Assembly: GCA_018714205.1 (NCBI GenBank)
Contig: DVNR01000083.1
Location: forward strand, 1 to 43,643
Direction of reading: 5' to 3'
Length of the DNA stretch: 43,643 bases
Source of the DNA: Candidatus Aphodousia faecipullorum
GTDB taxonomy: Bacteria > Pseudomonadota > Gammaproteobacteria > Burkholderiales > Burkholderiaceae_F
Under the pieces are notes generated by a model, which saw nothing but the letters and a program-made list of their open reading frames with translations, was not told the origin of the DNA and searched no databases. Position numbers and translations under genes: made by a program. Positions 8,648-17,770 of the stretch are shown piece after piece (within the stretch, counting starts at the first letter, position 1; each line of letters opens with the position of its first letter).

Positions 8648-8929
8648 ATGATGACTATCGAGAATCAAACAGACCGACCGCTCACGCCTTCGATCTGGGA
8701 AAGAATGCGTCGTTTTTTGACTGAACCGCCCGTTTTGGACGATCCTTATGCCAATCAGGTCCTTGCGGTAAAAGTGGATGCCGATGAAGCTTTTTGGACC
8801 ATCGCCATTTTGTTGATGATCACGTTGCGCGCAGACGTTTTTAAAATGATGCCCGATGCGACGATCGAGTTTCGATCCGATGTCGAGTTGGTTCACACGC
8901 CTTGGCGTCGCTATCGCCGGTGGCGTTAA
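8648..8929 (+). CDS. Small hypothetical protein convergent with the tra operon
   Basis: A 93-residue ORF preceded by GGGAGA seven bases from the ATG pair and followed by a strong terminator at 8955-8993. It has one moderately hydrophobic stretch (FWTIAILLMITL, about residues 49-60) and a basic tail (WRRYRRWR). The overlapping 142-codon minus-strand frame has poor composition (many Arg, His, Gln) and no ribosome site, so the plus frame is preferred. No family recognised. It is the only plus-strand gene in the left half of the island and converges with traG. Confidence 0.55.
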   Translation: MMTIENQTDRPLTPSIWERMRRFLTEPPVLDDPYANQVLAVKVDADEAFWTIAILLMITLRADVFKMMPDATIEFRSDVELVHTPWRRYRRWR

Positions 8930-8954
8930 GGCGATTTTGCCTTGACGTCTCGCG

Positions 8955-8993
8955 CCGAATGGAGCCCGGGTAATGACTCCATTCGGATTTTCT
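8955..8993 (+). terminator. Terminator of the 8648 gene
   Basis: Perfect 10-bp stem CCGAATGGAG (8955-8964) / CTCCATTCGG (8977-8986) with tail ATTTTCTTT. The opposite strand has no T-run. Confidence 0.75.
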
Positions 8994-9009
8994 TTATGTT
9001 GATGATAGA

Positions 9010-12000
9010 TCATCGGCTTTTTTCCATTGTTTCTTTTAAGCGCGTTTGCAGCGCTTTTTCAATTGCGTTCTTATTGACAGGTGCCGGCTTTTCTCCAAGA
9101 TCGACTAGAGCTTGACGCGCGCCGGGGACGATGTCGCCTTGCGATTGCAGGCGTTGTCGATAGTTTTCCGGACTTTGATAAGTCAGTCCGCCGAAAAAGG
9201 CGTTATCCAGTAAGGTTGAAACGCCTTTTTGATGATTGCGATATAGGGTGTCGGCGGCCTGTGTCGCGCCCTTGGCGGCATGCATCTCTGAAAAAACACT
9301 CGCGGCGTGCTCCGAGCGATTCTCGATCTTGCGCTCGGTTTCCGCTTGAATAAAAGATCCTGCCGCAGTAAGTCGCGGATCGGGCAATTGCACCTTCTTA
9401 TGCAAATCGGCGCCTTCTTCGCGAAGACTTTTCCCGTTTTGAGAAAAGGTTTCTTGAAGGGCTCCATGAGCTTGTTGATGGGTGAAAGAGGCCACTTGAT
9501 CGAGGCCTTCCGGGGATTCCGGGTAAGGCATCGGCGGAAGATAAGGCGCTTTTTGTGCCTCACGTTGAAGTCGGGCGGCAAAGCTCGCGCGAGCCGCGCC
9601 ACTGTGAAAGAGCGCTTCTTGGGCTGCCTCAGCGCTACCGAAAGTGTCAATGGCCATGGCAATTGCCATCGGGTTATTGTCCATCATCGTGCGGATATCG
9701 CGTTGGCTCACAAAACCCGTGTCGCGAGCGGCGTGTTGTGAGGCGCTTTGCCCAACGATTTCATTGGTGTCTAAGCGCATCGCGCGGGATAAATGGGCTT
9801 CAAATTCTTTAGCAGCCGTTCGAATGCCCGCGTCACGAGTGTTTTCAGCCACTTGACGGGAGGCCGCCATGAGTCGCTCATAGGCTTCTTGACGCAGCAG
9901 TTGAGAGCCGGCCGATTGCGTTCTCGCGGTCGAGTCCGTTTGCTGTTGAGAGTTGGCAAACTGTAACCCAAGGGCCCCGTCGATGAATTGTTGATCCGTC
10001 CCTTCCTGCAACGCGCGTTTAATCCAATCAAAAGGATTGCCGCCAGCCGAGCGATTCGCCACGGAGTTATCTGTCTTTTTAACAGGTGACGCGGTTGAGT
10101 TCGCGAGGTTTGTTGAGTTGCTTGAGGGCAACGAGACTCCTTCGTTGCCGTCAATCGCAGGGGTTCGATCCCTTCGAGGCTCACGGGCGGTCAAACCAAC
10201 ATCCAAGTCGGATGAATAGGCTGCCCGCTCGCTGTTTGAGAACTGATTGGTGAGCGTCACGGATTCGGTCGCGCTTTGCTGTCGGCTTCCGGTCAGGCGT
10301 TCCGATCCGGTCTCAGCCATTGTCGAGCCGCGGCTTAATTCATTGGAGAGCAATCGGGCAAAGCCGGCTCGGTCTTTTTCGGTCGCCTGAATCGTTTGAT
10401 TTTGCGACAACCCTGAGCCTATCGAATGACTCATCGCGGTCTCAAGCCCTGATCGGCTCGATTGATTGGCGTTTTGGCTAAGGCCCATCGAAGAGGCGAC
10501 GCCAAGCGAGACGGGCGTGGCGGAAAGCCCCGTGACTGTTCCGGAATGATTGCGCGTGACCGAGCCATAAGCCGATGTTGATTGGACAAAGCCGCCTTCG
10601 GTGAAGCGAATTGACGTATTGGCGCGATTGGCTTCACGCGTGTTCGTCGACACATTGCCCCAAGAAACATTTCCCATTGAGACTGTGCCTGTTGACAGGG
10701 TGTTGCCCTGAGCTTGAGCGGCGCTTTGCGCGGGTGCCATGACGGAAGCCACCATTTGCGCGCTCGCGATATCGCTGCCTTTGGCTATGGCGAAAGCAAT
10801 GACCGGAGCGAGAATGGTGAGAAAGCCGGCAATTGCCTGAGAGCTCGCGCCCATTTCACGGATCATTTCGGCTGCCATTAAGCTATTGGCGCCAAATTCG
10901 GCCACTATCCGATTCATCGGATGAGCGTCCACATGAACGATAAGGTAATTGATCACGGCGCAGACCGGCGCCCAAAGCTGCACCCAAATTAAAAGCGTGA
11001 GGTAATGCCTCAGGAGAAGCCCCGCGGCATGGCCCATCGCGATCATCATGACGGCGATAAGGGGAAAGGCGGCGAGAATAATGAATTCGAGCGCGTTGCG
11101 GATTTTGGGTAGCGCCTCTTGAGCAATTTGCGCCATGGTGCGGTAATTGATTTCAGAGGCAAGAGAGGCTTGAGCCTTCGCGATTTTAGTGGCTAAAGCC
11201 AATGGGGCGTTCGATAGCGCCGCGGTGTTGGCAATGTCTTCGCCCAAGGTGTTGATGAAGATGGAGTGCTTCAAGGACGCCGACAAACTTTGCGAGAGCC
11301 CCAATAAAAGATTTTCGGCTTGTGGCAACACTCGAGCGATGGTGGCGCTCGGATCGACGCGATCGGGAATTAGCTCCAGTCCAAGGCGTTTTTCAATGGC
11401 GGCGATTTCAACGGTGTTTAAATGAGTTTCGATGAGGGCGACGGCTTTCTCGCAGGAAACCCAGGAGCCGTCGGCCAGTTCGGTTTGGCGCGCAGGGTTG
11501 ACCCAGCCGGCGCTCGAGATGGTTTTCCATAGATTGGCGCTTGATGAGAGTTCCTCGATTTTTCGCGCGTCGTTAACGAGTTCCGGGGTGACGCAAAAGC
11601 GATTGAACGCGCCGATTAAATGCCGCCCGTCTTCAGTGACGGGGCCTGCGGCTAAAAGGGCGGTGATCGCCCTTTGAGGAAAGACCATGCCGAATGAAGA
11701 AAACCGTTCAGCCTCGGTGTCGGCAAAAGCCGTTTCAAACGCCTCGGTTAACCAATGCCCGATGTGGCTTGTGCCGGAAGCTAAAAAGGCAATTCCCAAA
11801 GGGACGCCGTCAACGGTATGCACGGTGCCGGCTCGGGCATCGGCGATCGCCACGTCTGCTTTCGGGACAACCGTGACTCCGTAAAAAAGCACGGTGGCGA
11901 AGAAAAAACTCACGCTTTCTTGCCCTCGAAAGCGTAGGGCGCCGACAGTCAATGTCACTAAAAGACCGAAAAGCGCCGCAAGCCGCAACAGTCCAGTGAA

Positions 12001-12087
12001 GTCTCCGCTTGCGGTGATGAAGGCCACCGCTTCAAAGAGGTCTTTGACCTGAGCGCCGTTCCAGTAGGCATAAAAATCCAATGTCAT
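9010..12087 (-). CDS. traG: TraG, mating-pair stabilisation / F-pilus assembly protein
   Basis: Large inner-membrane protein of the F-type secretion system; in F its N-terminal part is needed for pilus assembly and its C-terminal part for mating-pair stabilisation and entry exclusion. The 1025 residues are close to the F protein (about 940). The N-terminal 450 residues match the TraG_N pattern: MTLDFYAYWNGAQVKDLFEA, hydrophobic segments at about 34-50, 68-85 and several between 330 and 440. The C-terminal half is a long Ser/Thr/Gln-rich, probably helical periplasmic region. Last gene of the tra operon, 21 nt after traH. No cognate TraS-like exclusion gene follows it. Confidence 0.93.
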   Translation of the reverse strand: MTLDFYAYWNGAQVKDLFEAVAFITASGDFTGLLRLAALFGLLVTLTVGALRFRGQESVSFFFATVLFYGVTVVPKADVAIADARAGTVHTVDGVPLGIAFLASGTSHIGHWLTEAFETAFADTEAERFSSFGMVFPQRAITALLAAGPVTEDGRHLIGAFNRFCVTPELVNDARKIEELSSSANLWKTISSAGWVNPARQTELADGSWVSCEKAVALIETHLNTVEIAAIEKRLGLELIPDRVDPSATIARVLPQAENLLLGLSQSLSASLKHSIFINTLGEDIANTAALSNAPLALATKIAKAQASLASEINYRTMAQIAQEALPKIRNALEFIILAAFPLIAVMMIAMGHAAGLLLRHYLTLLIWVQLWAPVCAVINYLIVHVDAHPMNRIVAEFGANSLMAAEMIREMGASSQAIAGFLTILAPVIAFAIAKGSDIASAQMVASVMAPAQSAAQAQGNTLSTGTVSMGNVSWGNVSTNTREANRANTSIRFTEGGFVQSTSAYGSVTRNHSGTVTGLSATPVSLGVASSMGLSQNANQSSRSGLETAMSHSIGSGLSQNQTIQATEKDRAGFARLLSNELSRGSTMAETGSERLTGSRQQSATESVTLTNQFSNSERAAYSSDLDVGLTAREPRRDRTPAIDGNEGVSLPSSNSTNLANSTASPVKKTDNSVANRSAGGNPFDWIKRALQEGTDQQFIDGALGLQFANSQQQTDSTARTQSAGSQLLRQEAYERLMAASRQVAENTRDAGIRTAAKEFEAHLSRAMRLDTNEIVGQSASQHAARDTGFVSQRDIRTMMDNNPMAIAMAIDTFGSAEAAQEALFHSGAARASFAARLQREAQKAPYLPPMPYPESPEGLDQVASFTHQQAHGALQETFSQNGKSLREEGADLHKKVQLPDPRLTAAGSFIQAETERKIENRSEHAASVFSEMHAAKGATQAADTLYRNHQKGVSTLLDNAFFGGLTYQSPENYRQRLQSQGDIVPGARQALVDLGEKPAPVNKNAIEKALQTRLKETMEKSR

Positions 12088-12108
12088 TTATTAAAGGTCC
12101 TTTTTGAG

Positions 12109-13539
12109 TTAGCGAGCGGGCCAATGGGTTGAAAGATTTTGCGCGGCAAGCCCTGTCAGGCTGCGCTCAATGTGCTCAATTTGCTCGATAAAGCTTTGGG
12201 TGCGGGTCATTTGCTGATAAATTTTGTCGGCTCGTCGGTCCATTTCCGCTCGAATGCTCCGAAGCCGCTCTTCAATATGGCGAGCGTGTTCGCTGTTGAT
12301 GGGGTTCGCTTGATTGGCGCTCGAAGAAGAGATCGCTTTTTGCAGATCAAGGGTTAATTGATCAAGGGCTCTTAAAATCGCTTCAAACGCCGCCGCTTCA
12401 ACATAGACGCGAAGGATGTCTTCGGAAAAACCGAGGTAGCGCTCGCCTGTTGTGGCATTGATGATCGCCACCAACGGGACCGAGGTGATGCTTGTTAAAA
12501 GCAAAAGTTCCTCATCGGTGACGGCTTCGGCTTGGCGCGTGAGAATCGCTTCCCGATAATGAAGGGCTGCCTCGTAAATGGCATGCGTTAAATTCATCTC
12601 ATCAATGAGGACGCGTTTGGGGTTTAGGCACAAAGGGTCTTTTTCCTCACAGCTGAGTCGGTAGCTTTCCGTGAGAATCGCAGTGTCCGTATCGCCGAGC
12701 AAGAGGGAAGACAAGTCCTCGCCCATGATGAGCCGTACCTGTGGCATGGCGTCTTGTCCTTTGCCGCTTTGCGTGTAAATGGCGGTGCCCACGAGCGTCA
12801 TCATGGTTTCTTTGAGCGTTTTGGGGTAGCGGCTGGTGAAGCGTCCGCCATTTAAAAGCGACCAGGTGAGGTTGATTTCCGGCGCTTCAACGGGATTATC
12901 GCCTGAGTCTTTTCGGGTGGGGGCGTATTGAAAAACCGCTTGGCCGTCCGTGCGGGTTTTCCGATCCGCCTCATAGGCGTCGGAGACAATGCCCTCGGTT
13001 CGCAAGGCATTATCCGCGCTGTACTTGAGCCGTTGCATATAGCCCTGGGCGCCGGTCATGTCTAAAAGAGTTTGCGCGGCGGCGCAGGAGTCTTGAAACC
13101 GGCCTGAGTAGTCGCGGATCAAATCGCGAAAGCTGGTGACCTGTTCGGACAGATCGGGCGAAAGCGTTTGAAGCGCAAGCTGAAAGGCCAGTCCCGGCAG
13201 CGACGAGCCGATGGATCGCAGGTAATTTAAAAACTCTTCTTTGGACGGGATGCTGAACGCTCCCATGAAAAGATCAATGCCGCCACAGCCGGCCGACAGT
13301 TTCGGAGGCGTGAAGTAAAAAGGGGTAAAATCCGTTCGAGGGGCTTTATAGACGTAGCCGCCTCCGGTCACAATTTGCAAATTGGCCGATTGCCTCACGC
13401 CGGCCGCGGTGAGGTTGCCTTGAGGCAAACCCGCTTCGTGGTAGAAATCTTCGATGAACCCGGCTTGAGCGTGAATCGGCAAGAAGACGGTAGAACCGAT
13501 CATAAGGTTCGTAAGCAAGCGAAAAAGCGGTTTTTTCAT
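12109..13539 (-). CDS. traH: TraH, F-type pilus assembly protein
   Basis: Periplasmic protein required for F-pilus assembly, thought to work with TraF, TraU, TraW and TrbI. From ATG 13539 the product is 477 residues (F TraH about 458) with signal peptide MKKPLFRLLTNLMIGS ending at HAQA, then GFIEDFYHEAGLPQGNLTA and the Gly/Cys-rich GGGYVYKAPR and LSAGCGGIDLFMGAFS blocks typical of TraH, and a C-terminal coiled coil (about 420-470). The frame is open 67 codons further upstream but that part overlaps traF; the ATG at 13539 overlaps the traF stop by 4 nt (ATGA) and is chosen. Confidence 0.94.
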   Translation of the reverse strand: MKKPLFRLLTNLMIGSTVFLPIHAQAGFIEDFYHEAGLPQGNLTAAGVRQSANLQIVTGGGYVYKAPRTDFTPFYFTPPKLSAGCGGIDLFMGAFSIPSKEEFLNYLRSIGSSLPGLAFQLALQTLSPDLSEQVTSFRDLIRDYSGRFQDSCAAAQTLLDMTGAQGYMQRLKYSADNALRTEGIVSDAYEADRKTRTDGQAVFQYAPTRKDSGDNPVEAPEINLTWSLLNGGRFTSRYPKTLKETMMTLVGTAIYTQSGKGQDAMPQVRLIMGEDLSSLLLGDTDTAILTESYRLSCEEKDPLCLNPKRVLIDEMNLTHAIYEAALHYREAILTRQAEAVTDEELLLLTSITSVPLVAIINATTGERYLGFSEDILRVYVEAAAFEAILRALDQLTLDLQKAISSSSANQANPINSEHARHIEERLRSIRAEMDRRADKIYQQMTRTQSFIEQIEHIERSLTGLAAQNLSTHWPAR

Positions 13540-14333
13540 TCTGAGTCCTTGTTCGTGGCAAGCGTGACGATGCGATCGGCGAGGGCTTCGGCCGAAAGGG
13601 CGCCGGTGGCGAGTAGTTTTGCCTTTTGCCCGGTGCGATGCACCATGAAAACGGAAGGGGTTGCGTAAAGTGGGCCATTCACGCCCGAAAGAGAAAGAAG
13701 CTTTCTCACAACGCCGTTGTCGGGTTTGGCTTGCGGCCAAAGATCGGGCAACGATTCGCCCACGAAAACCGTGAGCATTTCAATCGGTGTTTGTTGTTTA
13801 AGGTAAGCGGCGATGCCCGCCATCGCGTCGCAGAAATCGCAACCGGCTTGAACCACGAAAACAAGGGCCCAGTCTTGGGCGATGCGATCAAGCGCCTTTT
13901 GTTTTTCTTGAACTTTGCTTTCTTTTAAAAGGACTTGAGCGAAATTTGCCCCCGGGTTCTTCACCGTGTGGTCATACTCAGGGTGCGTCCACAAGGTTTG
14001 CTGCCATGCGGTGGCAAAGCGCTCGGATTTTTCGAGCAAGAACGTGTTGGCTTCGAGGTAGTCGGCAAGCGTTTCATAGGTTGGGCTCATCACCGCCCGG
14101 TGCAGACGCTCTGTGACTTCCGCTTGGAGGCTCTCAAGGGTCGTAAGGCTCTCAAGAGGCGTTTTTTGATCGTGTTCGGGGCGCTGATTGACCGGGCCGT
14201 AGTATAAAAATCCACGGTCCACTCGCGTCCAAATATCCTCTTGCCAAAAGTCCGACGGATTTTGAGCGAAAGCGTCTTTTCCTAAAAGAGGCGTTGCGAT
14301 CAGCAATATCAGTAGGGGTTTCGTTATTTTCAT
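13536..14333 (-). CDS. traF: TraF, periplasmic thioredoxin-fold pilus assembly protein
   Basis: F-type TraF (265 residues; F about 247) with signal peptide MKITKPLLILLIATPLLGKDAFA. The block RVDRGFLYYGPV is the TraF signature. The thioredoxin-like domain (about 135-260) has CDFC at 165-168, so unlike the F-plasmid protein this one keeps a CXXC redox pair and may act on the disulfides of TraN, TraU and TraH. It is coupled to traH by a 4-nt overlap and follows traN by 9 nt. Confidence 0.92.
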   Translation of the reverse strand: MKITKPLLILLIATPLLGKDAFAQNPSDFWQEDIWTRVDRGFLYYGPVNQRPEHDQKTPLESLTTLESLQAEVTERLHRAVMSPTYETLADYLEANTFLLEKSERFATAWQQTLWTHPEYDHTVKNPGANFAQVLLKESKVQEKQKALDRIAQDWALVFVVQAGCDFCDAMAGIAAYLKQQTPIEMLTVFVGESLPDLWPQAKPDNGVVRKLLSLSGVNGPLYATPSVFMVHRTGQKAKLLATGALSAEALADRIVTLATNKDSE

Positions 14334-14342
14334 AATGAACGT

Positions 14343-16613
14343 TTATTGGCGGATGACGCCGGTTTTCCCCGGCATCGCAGCGTAAGGCTCGTTGGTTGAA
14401 TCCAAATCACTTTTTCTTTTTTCAGCGCGCAAAAGCGCGCGACGGACATGCTCGGCGTCGGTCGCGGGGCTCAGTTGTGTGCCCATCGCTTTTTTAAGCT
14501 CATCAAGCGGAATGCGGCTTAAGTCGAGCCGGGCGAACTCTTGGGCTGTCAGGCCCCGGCAAGTGGGCGAGGTGGGGTTTTCCGTCAATCCCAACTGCTT
14601 GGCGGCCTCCTCGTGAATGAGTTTGGCAAGCTGTGAGTGATAGCAGCAGTAAGTTTCGGTTTTGGTTTGGCATAACCCCATTTGATATTCGGTGCAGGCG
14701 CTTCCCACGTATAGGCAAAGATTGGCGCCGCGTTTTAGTTGCAAAGCCTGTTCATCGGCCGTGCAGCTTAAATAGTCGCTTGCGACATCCAAGGCGACGA
14801 GCGCCGCAAAGGTGGCCGGGTTAAAGGAAAAGGCGAGGTTGCCACCCACTACGCTCACCGAAAGCCCATAGTAGGAAAATGAGGGGGTGTACGCGCCGAG
14901 AGCCGCTTCACCGTAAAGGCGCGTCAAGAGCGGTGCCAGCGTGTCGTGTTCGGCCAAAATGTCGGACACATAGCTCGATCCCAAGGTTTTGACAGTTTCT
15001 GACGCCGCTTCGATGCCGAAGGTATAGGCTAGCCCCAGAGCTTCTCGGTTGGTGTAGCCGCCTTTCACTTTGCCTTTGCAACAAGAGACGCCGCCTAGGC
15101 GATTGGCGCAGCGTTGCGCTTCGCCATTAAAAAAGCGAAGCTTTTCATAGTCGCCGTAGACGGCGGCCTGTCTTCCGACTTCCAGTTTCGCGACCGCGTC
15201 GGTGAGATTGTCATTGGGTTTTTCATCCGTGGGCGTGCAAAGCCCGTAAAGACAGACCGACTCGGTGCACTCTTCTTTTTCGATGACAGTTTCAGGACTT
15301 ACCTCGCACGAGTAGGTTCGGTTAAAAAGGGAGCACCCGGTCGGTGCTTGCGCAAGGCACGTTTCGTTTTGAAGTTCGCATCGGGCGTCGGCTTCAAGCG
15401 ACAAGCAGGTATTGACCGTCGGATTTTGTCCGGCGTCATTGCAGCCGTAGGCGATGCTCCATTTCCAACAATCTTTATAGATGGATTCTCCGTTGATGAG
15501 ACGGGTTTCCGGGCCCTCCGTGCAGACTCGATCGGATTCGGCGCAAGTTTGGGTTCGAGTTGGCGACGCAATGCCTGTCGGACAATGATTGATTTCGTTC
15601 ATTCCCGTGTTGACGGTTTCAATCCCCAAAGATTCAACTCCATCGGGGAGGTCGTCAAGAGGGTTTTCGCAAAGAAAGTCTTTAAAGGACTGATTCATGA
15701 GAAGCTCCCTCGGTTCCTCAGCTTTAAGCTCGCAATCTTTTTGAAGGATTTCGCATGCGTTGGTTTCTGCTTCGCAGCGTCGGGTTTGTGTTTCCGATAA
15801 ACACACGTCGGTAAAAACGGGGTGCGTTTGCTGACATTGTGTTTTTTCAATCGGACAGTGCGCCAAGGCTGAGCAGGAGTCTTCTGTGATCTCGACGCGA
15901 TCCAAAACCGGGACGGTTTTCAGGTAGGCGATATCCTCATGTTCAGGAACCGTGAGATCTTCGTGACAGGCGTAGGTTCGAAATGGATCGTTGGTTTCAG
16001 ACGCTTTAAGAGCTCCCGGCACCGCCATGATTTGACTTTCCCGGCAACCGGCGGTTTCCAAGAGGCCGCACGAGGGGTTGGCGGGCTTGGTGAGGCATGA
16101 GAACGTAAGCGTTTCTTCCCAACAAGGCAGCGTGATCGGCACGCCATCGACGATTTGGGTTTCATCAGGACGAGTGCAAAGTCTTTCAGTTTCCGAACAA
16201 GCGCTGAGAGTGGCCGCCTCACAATGCTTGGCTTCATCGAAGCGGTGATCAATGCTGACATCAACCGGAAGTGAGGTGATGTTCTCGCCAGAATCCTCAA
16301 TGGGCGCCTCGCACCGATAGGTGTTTTCCGAATCGGTGCAAACGCCGGGCTTGGGGGAGGCGAGACAATGCGAGTCGCTTAATTCGCACGCGGCGTTATT
16401 TTCAAGCGATTCGCAATGATTGACGGTCACGCCCGTTTCGCAACGCTCAACGGTTTTAAATTGCCAGCAGTCACGATAAACAGGGTAGGTGTCGATGTAG
16501 CGGGTTTCGGGACCTTGAGTGCAAAGGGTTTGCAATCTCTCGCACGACTGGGCCGAAGCGCCTTGGCTCGCTATGAGAAGCAAACACCCAAAAAGAGCGA
16601 TTGCATGGGTCAT
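14343..16613 (-). CDS. traN: TraN C-terminal-half protein, Cys-rich, with tandem modules
   Basis: Secreted, very Cys-rich 756-residue protein with its own signal peptide (MTHAIALFGCLLLIASQGASA). The C-terminal 300 residues align in pattern with the C-terminal half of F TraN, the outer-membrane protein that stabilises mating pairs: TYSCE, CLYGLCT, AQRCANRLGGVSCCKGK, ETYCCYHSQLAKLIHEEA, CRGLTAQEFARLDLSRI. Before that, a module of about 70-80 residues (LCT-GPETR-I--Y-DCW ... C--LE--A-CEL---CLA ... YCE) occurs about four times (near 24-102, 139-216, 249-315 and 357-436). Start 16613 overlaps the upstream stop by 4 nt; a frame extension to 16631 is less likely. Confidence 0.88.
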   Translation of the reverse strand: MTHAIALFGCLLLIASQGASAQSCERLQTLCTQGPETRYIDTYPVYRDCWQFKTVERCETGVTVNHCESLENNAACELSDSHCLASPKPGVCTDSENTYRCEAPIEDSGENITSLPVDVSIDHRFDEAKHCEAATLSACSETERLCTRPDETQIVDGVPITLPCWEETLTFSCLTKPANPSCGLLETAGCRESQIMAVPGALKASETNDPFRTYACHEDLTVPEHEDIAYLKTVPVLDRVEITEDSCSALAHCPIEKTQCQQTHPVFTDVCLSETQTRRCEAETNACEILQKDCELKAEEPRELLMNQSFKDFLCENPLDDLPDGVESLGIETVNTGMNEINHCPTGIASPTRTQTCAESDRVCTEGPETRLINGESIYKDCWKWSIAYGCNDAGQNPTVNTCLSLEADARCELQNETCLAQAPTGCSLFNRTYSCEVSPETVIEKEECTESVCLYGLCTPTDEKPNDNLTDAVAKLEVGRQAAVYGDYEKLRFFNGEAQRCANRLGGVSCCKGKVKGGYTNREALGLAYTFGIEAASETVKTLGSSYVSDILAEHDTLAPLLTRLYGEAALGAYTPSFSYYGLSVSVVGGNLAFSFNPATFAALVALDVASDYLSCTADEQALQLKRGANLCLYVGSACTEYQMGLCQTKTETYCCYHSQLAKLIHEEAAKQLGLTENPTSPTCRGLTAQEFARLDLSRIPLDELKKAMGTQLSPATDAEHVRRALLRAEKRKSDLDSTNEPYAAMPGKTGVIRQ

Positions 16614-17770
16614 TGGGACGAGGTTTGGCACGTTTGCTCCCAGTTGTCGATGGTTTGCGCGCTTTTGCGATTCATGGGGACGGTCAAAGTGTCGGTGACG
16701 ACGCCAAGTCCGGTGTCTTTGTTGCTCACGATGATTTCGTAATTGGCCTCATCGAGCGCTCGAATTGAAAAAGTCCAGCCGATTCGATAAGTGGCGGAGA
16801 CGGTTTGCGGAACGGCTGTGAAGCGCCCCAAGGCGCGAGAGCCGATCATGAGGGTGATCGCAGAGAATGTGTCCGAGCAGGGCACGCGAACGCGAAACGT
16901 GCCGGCGCTGCCAGTTGCGTCAAACCCGACCGAAGCGAATTTCGTTAACGAAAGCGTTCGCTCCAAGGGGACGCTACAGCCGGGAATGACCGTGACGCGC
17001 AAGGTTTTGACGCACGTTTGGGTGAATTCCTCACCGGATAAAACCCGGCAGGAATACGGATAGATTTTGGTAACGCTCACTTCGGCGGGAACCGAGCACA
17101 CTTCATCGACCCGCTCTTCAGGGGAATGGACGCACCGATAAATCGACTCATTGTGCGTCACGGCTTCACGATGAATTGAGCAGCTCGGGCGCGAGGTCTC
17201 GAGAATGTGACAGCGATAAAGGTAACGGGTCGCCGTCACCATCTCCCAGCCGGCTTCACAGGTGCCTGTTTGCGGGACTTCGCCCACTTCGCAGATTTCT
17301 AATTCCTCTCGACCGGGAATGACGGTGGTGACCGTTTCACAGACGATGTCGGTAGAAACCCAGTCGGACGCTTCACCCGCGATGTCGCCGGCGTTGCCGA
17401 TCACCGTTTGGTAATCGTTTAAAAGCTGGTCTTTTTCAGTTTCCGTGAGGCTTGGCGGATTGGCAGCGCCCTCATAAACCAACTGCACCGCGAGACACTT
17501 GGGGTCCTTGGCGTCGGCCAGGCACAGGGTGGCTTCTTCAAGCCCCGGCGTTGTGATGTCTCCCATGCCGTCTTCGCCCTTGAGTTGGCTTAAATCGTCA
17601 GTGTCGCCAATCGCGTTTTTATCGATGACCGCGGCTTGCGTGTCGTGATTGACAATTGATGAATAATCGGGTGTTGCCATCTCTTTTGCGGCGTCGATCC
17701 ATGGGCCGACCTCTGTGGCGTGCGTTGATAGACCGAAAACGGCAAAGCCTATCCAGATTGTTTTGATCAT
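16610..17770 (-). CDS. TraN N-terminal-half protein (separate cistron)
   Basis: A 386-residue exported protein (signal peptide MIKTIWIGFAVFGLSTHA). Its layout follows the N-terminal half of F-type TraN: a low-complexity opening ending in an early Asp/Gly-rich part, the stretch DYQTVIGNAGDIAGEASDW, a first Cys cluster (about 145-260), then a beta-rich domain without Cys (about 270-370) in the place of the receptor-recognising tip, and finally WEQTC. In F and SXT these two halves are one polypeptide; here the second half is a separate gene coupled by an ATGA overlap and with its own signal peptide. The call rests on position and pattern, not on strong motif identity. Confidence 0.7.
   Translation of the reverse strand: MIKTIWIGFAVFGLSTHATEVGPWIDAAKEMATPDYSSIVNHDTQAAVIDKNAIGDTDDLSQLKGEDGMGDITTPGLEEATLCLADAKDPKCLAVQLVYEGAANPPSLTETEKDQLLNDYQTVIGNAGDIAGEASDWVSTDIVCETVTTVIPGREELEICEVGEVPQTGTCEAGWEMVTATRYLYRCHILETSRPSCSIHREAVTHNESIYRCVHSPEERVDEVCSVPAEVSVTKIYPYSCRVLSGEEFTQTCVKTLRVTVIPGCSVPLERTLSLTKFASVGFDATGSAGTFRVRVPCSDTFSAITLMIGSRALGRFTAVPQTVSATYRIGWTFSIRALDEANYEIIVSNKDTGLGVVTDTLTVPMNRKSAQTIDNWEQTCQTSSQ

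Noticed and set aside
8585-9013. 142-codon minus-strand ORF opposite the 8648 gene
   Set aside because: Poor composition, no ribosome site, runs through the terminator hairpin; the plus-strand frame is better supported.
15114-15800. 228-codon plus-strand ORF opposite the traN C-half gene
   Set aside because: Antisense shadow of a clearly coding frame; no ribosome site or motif.
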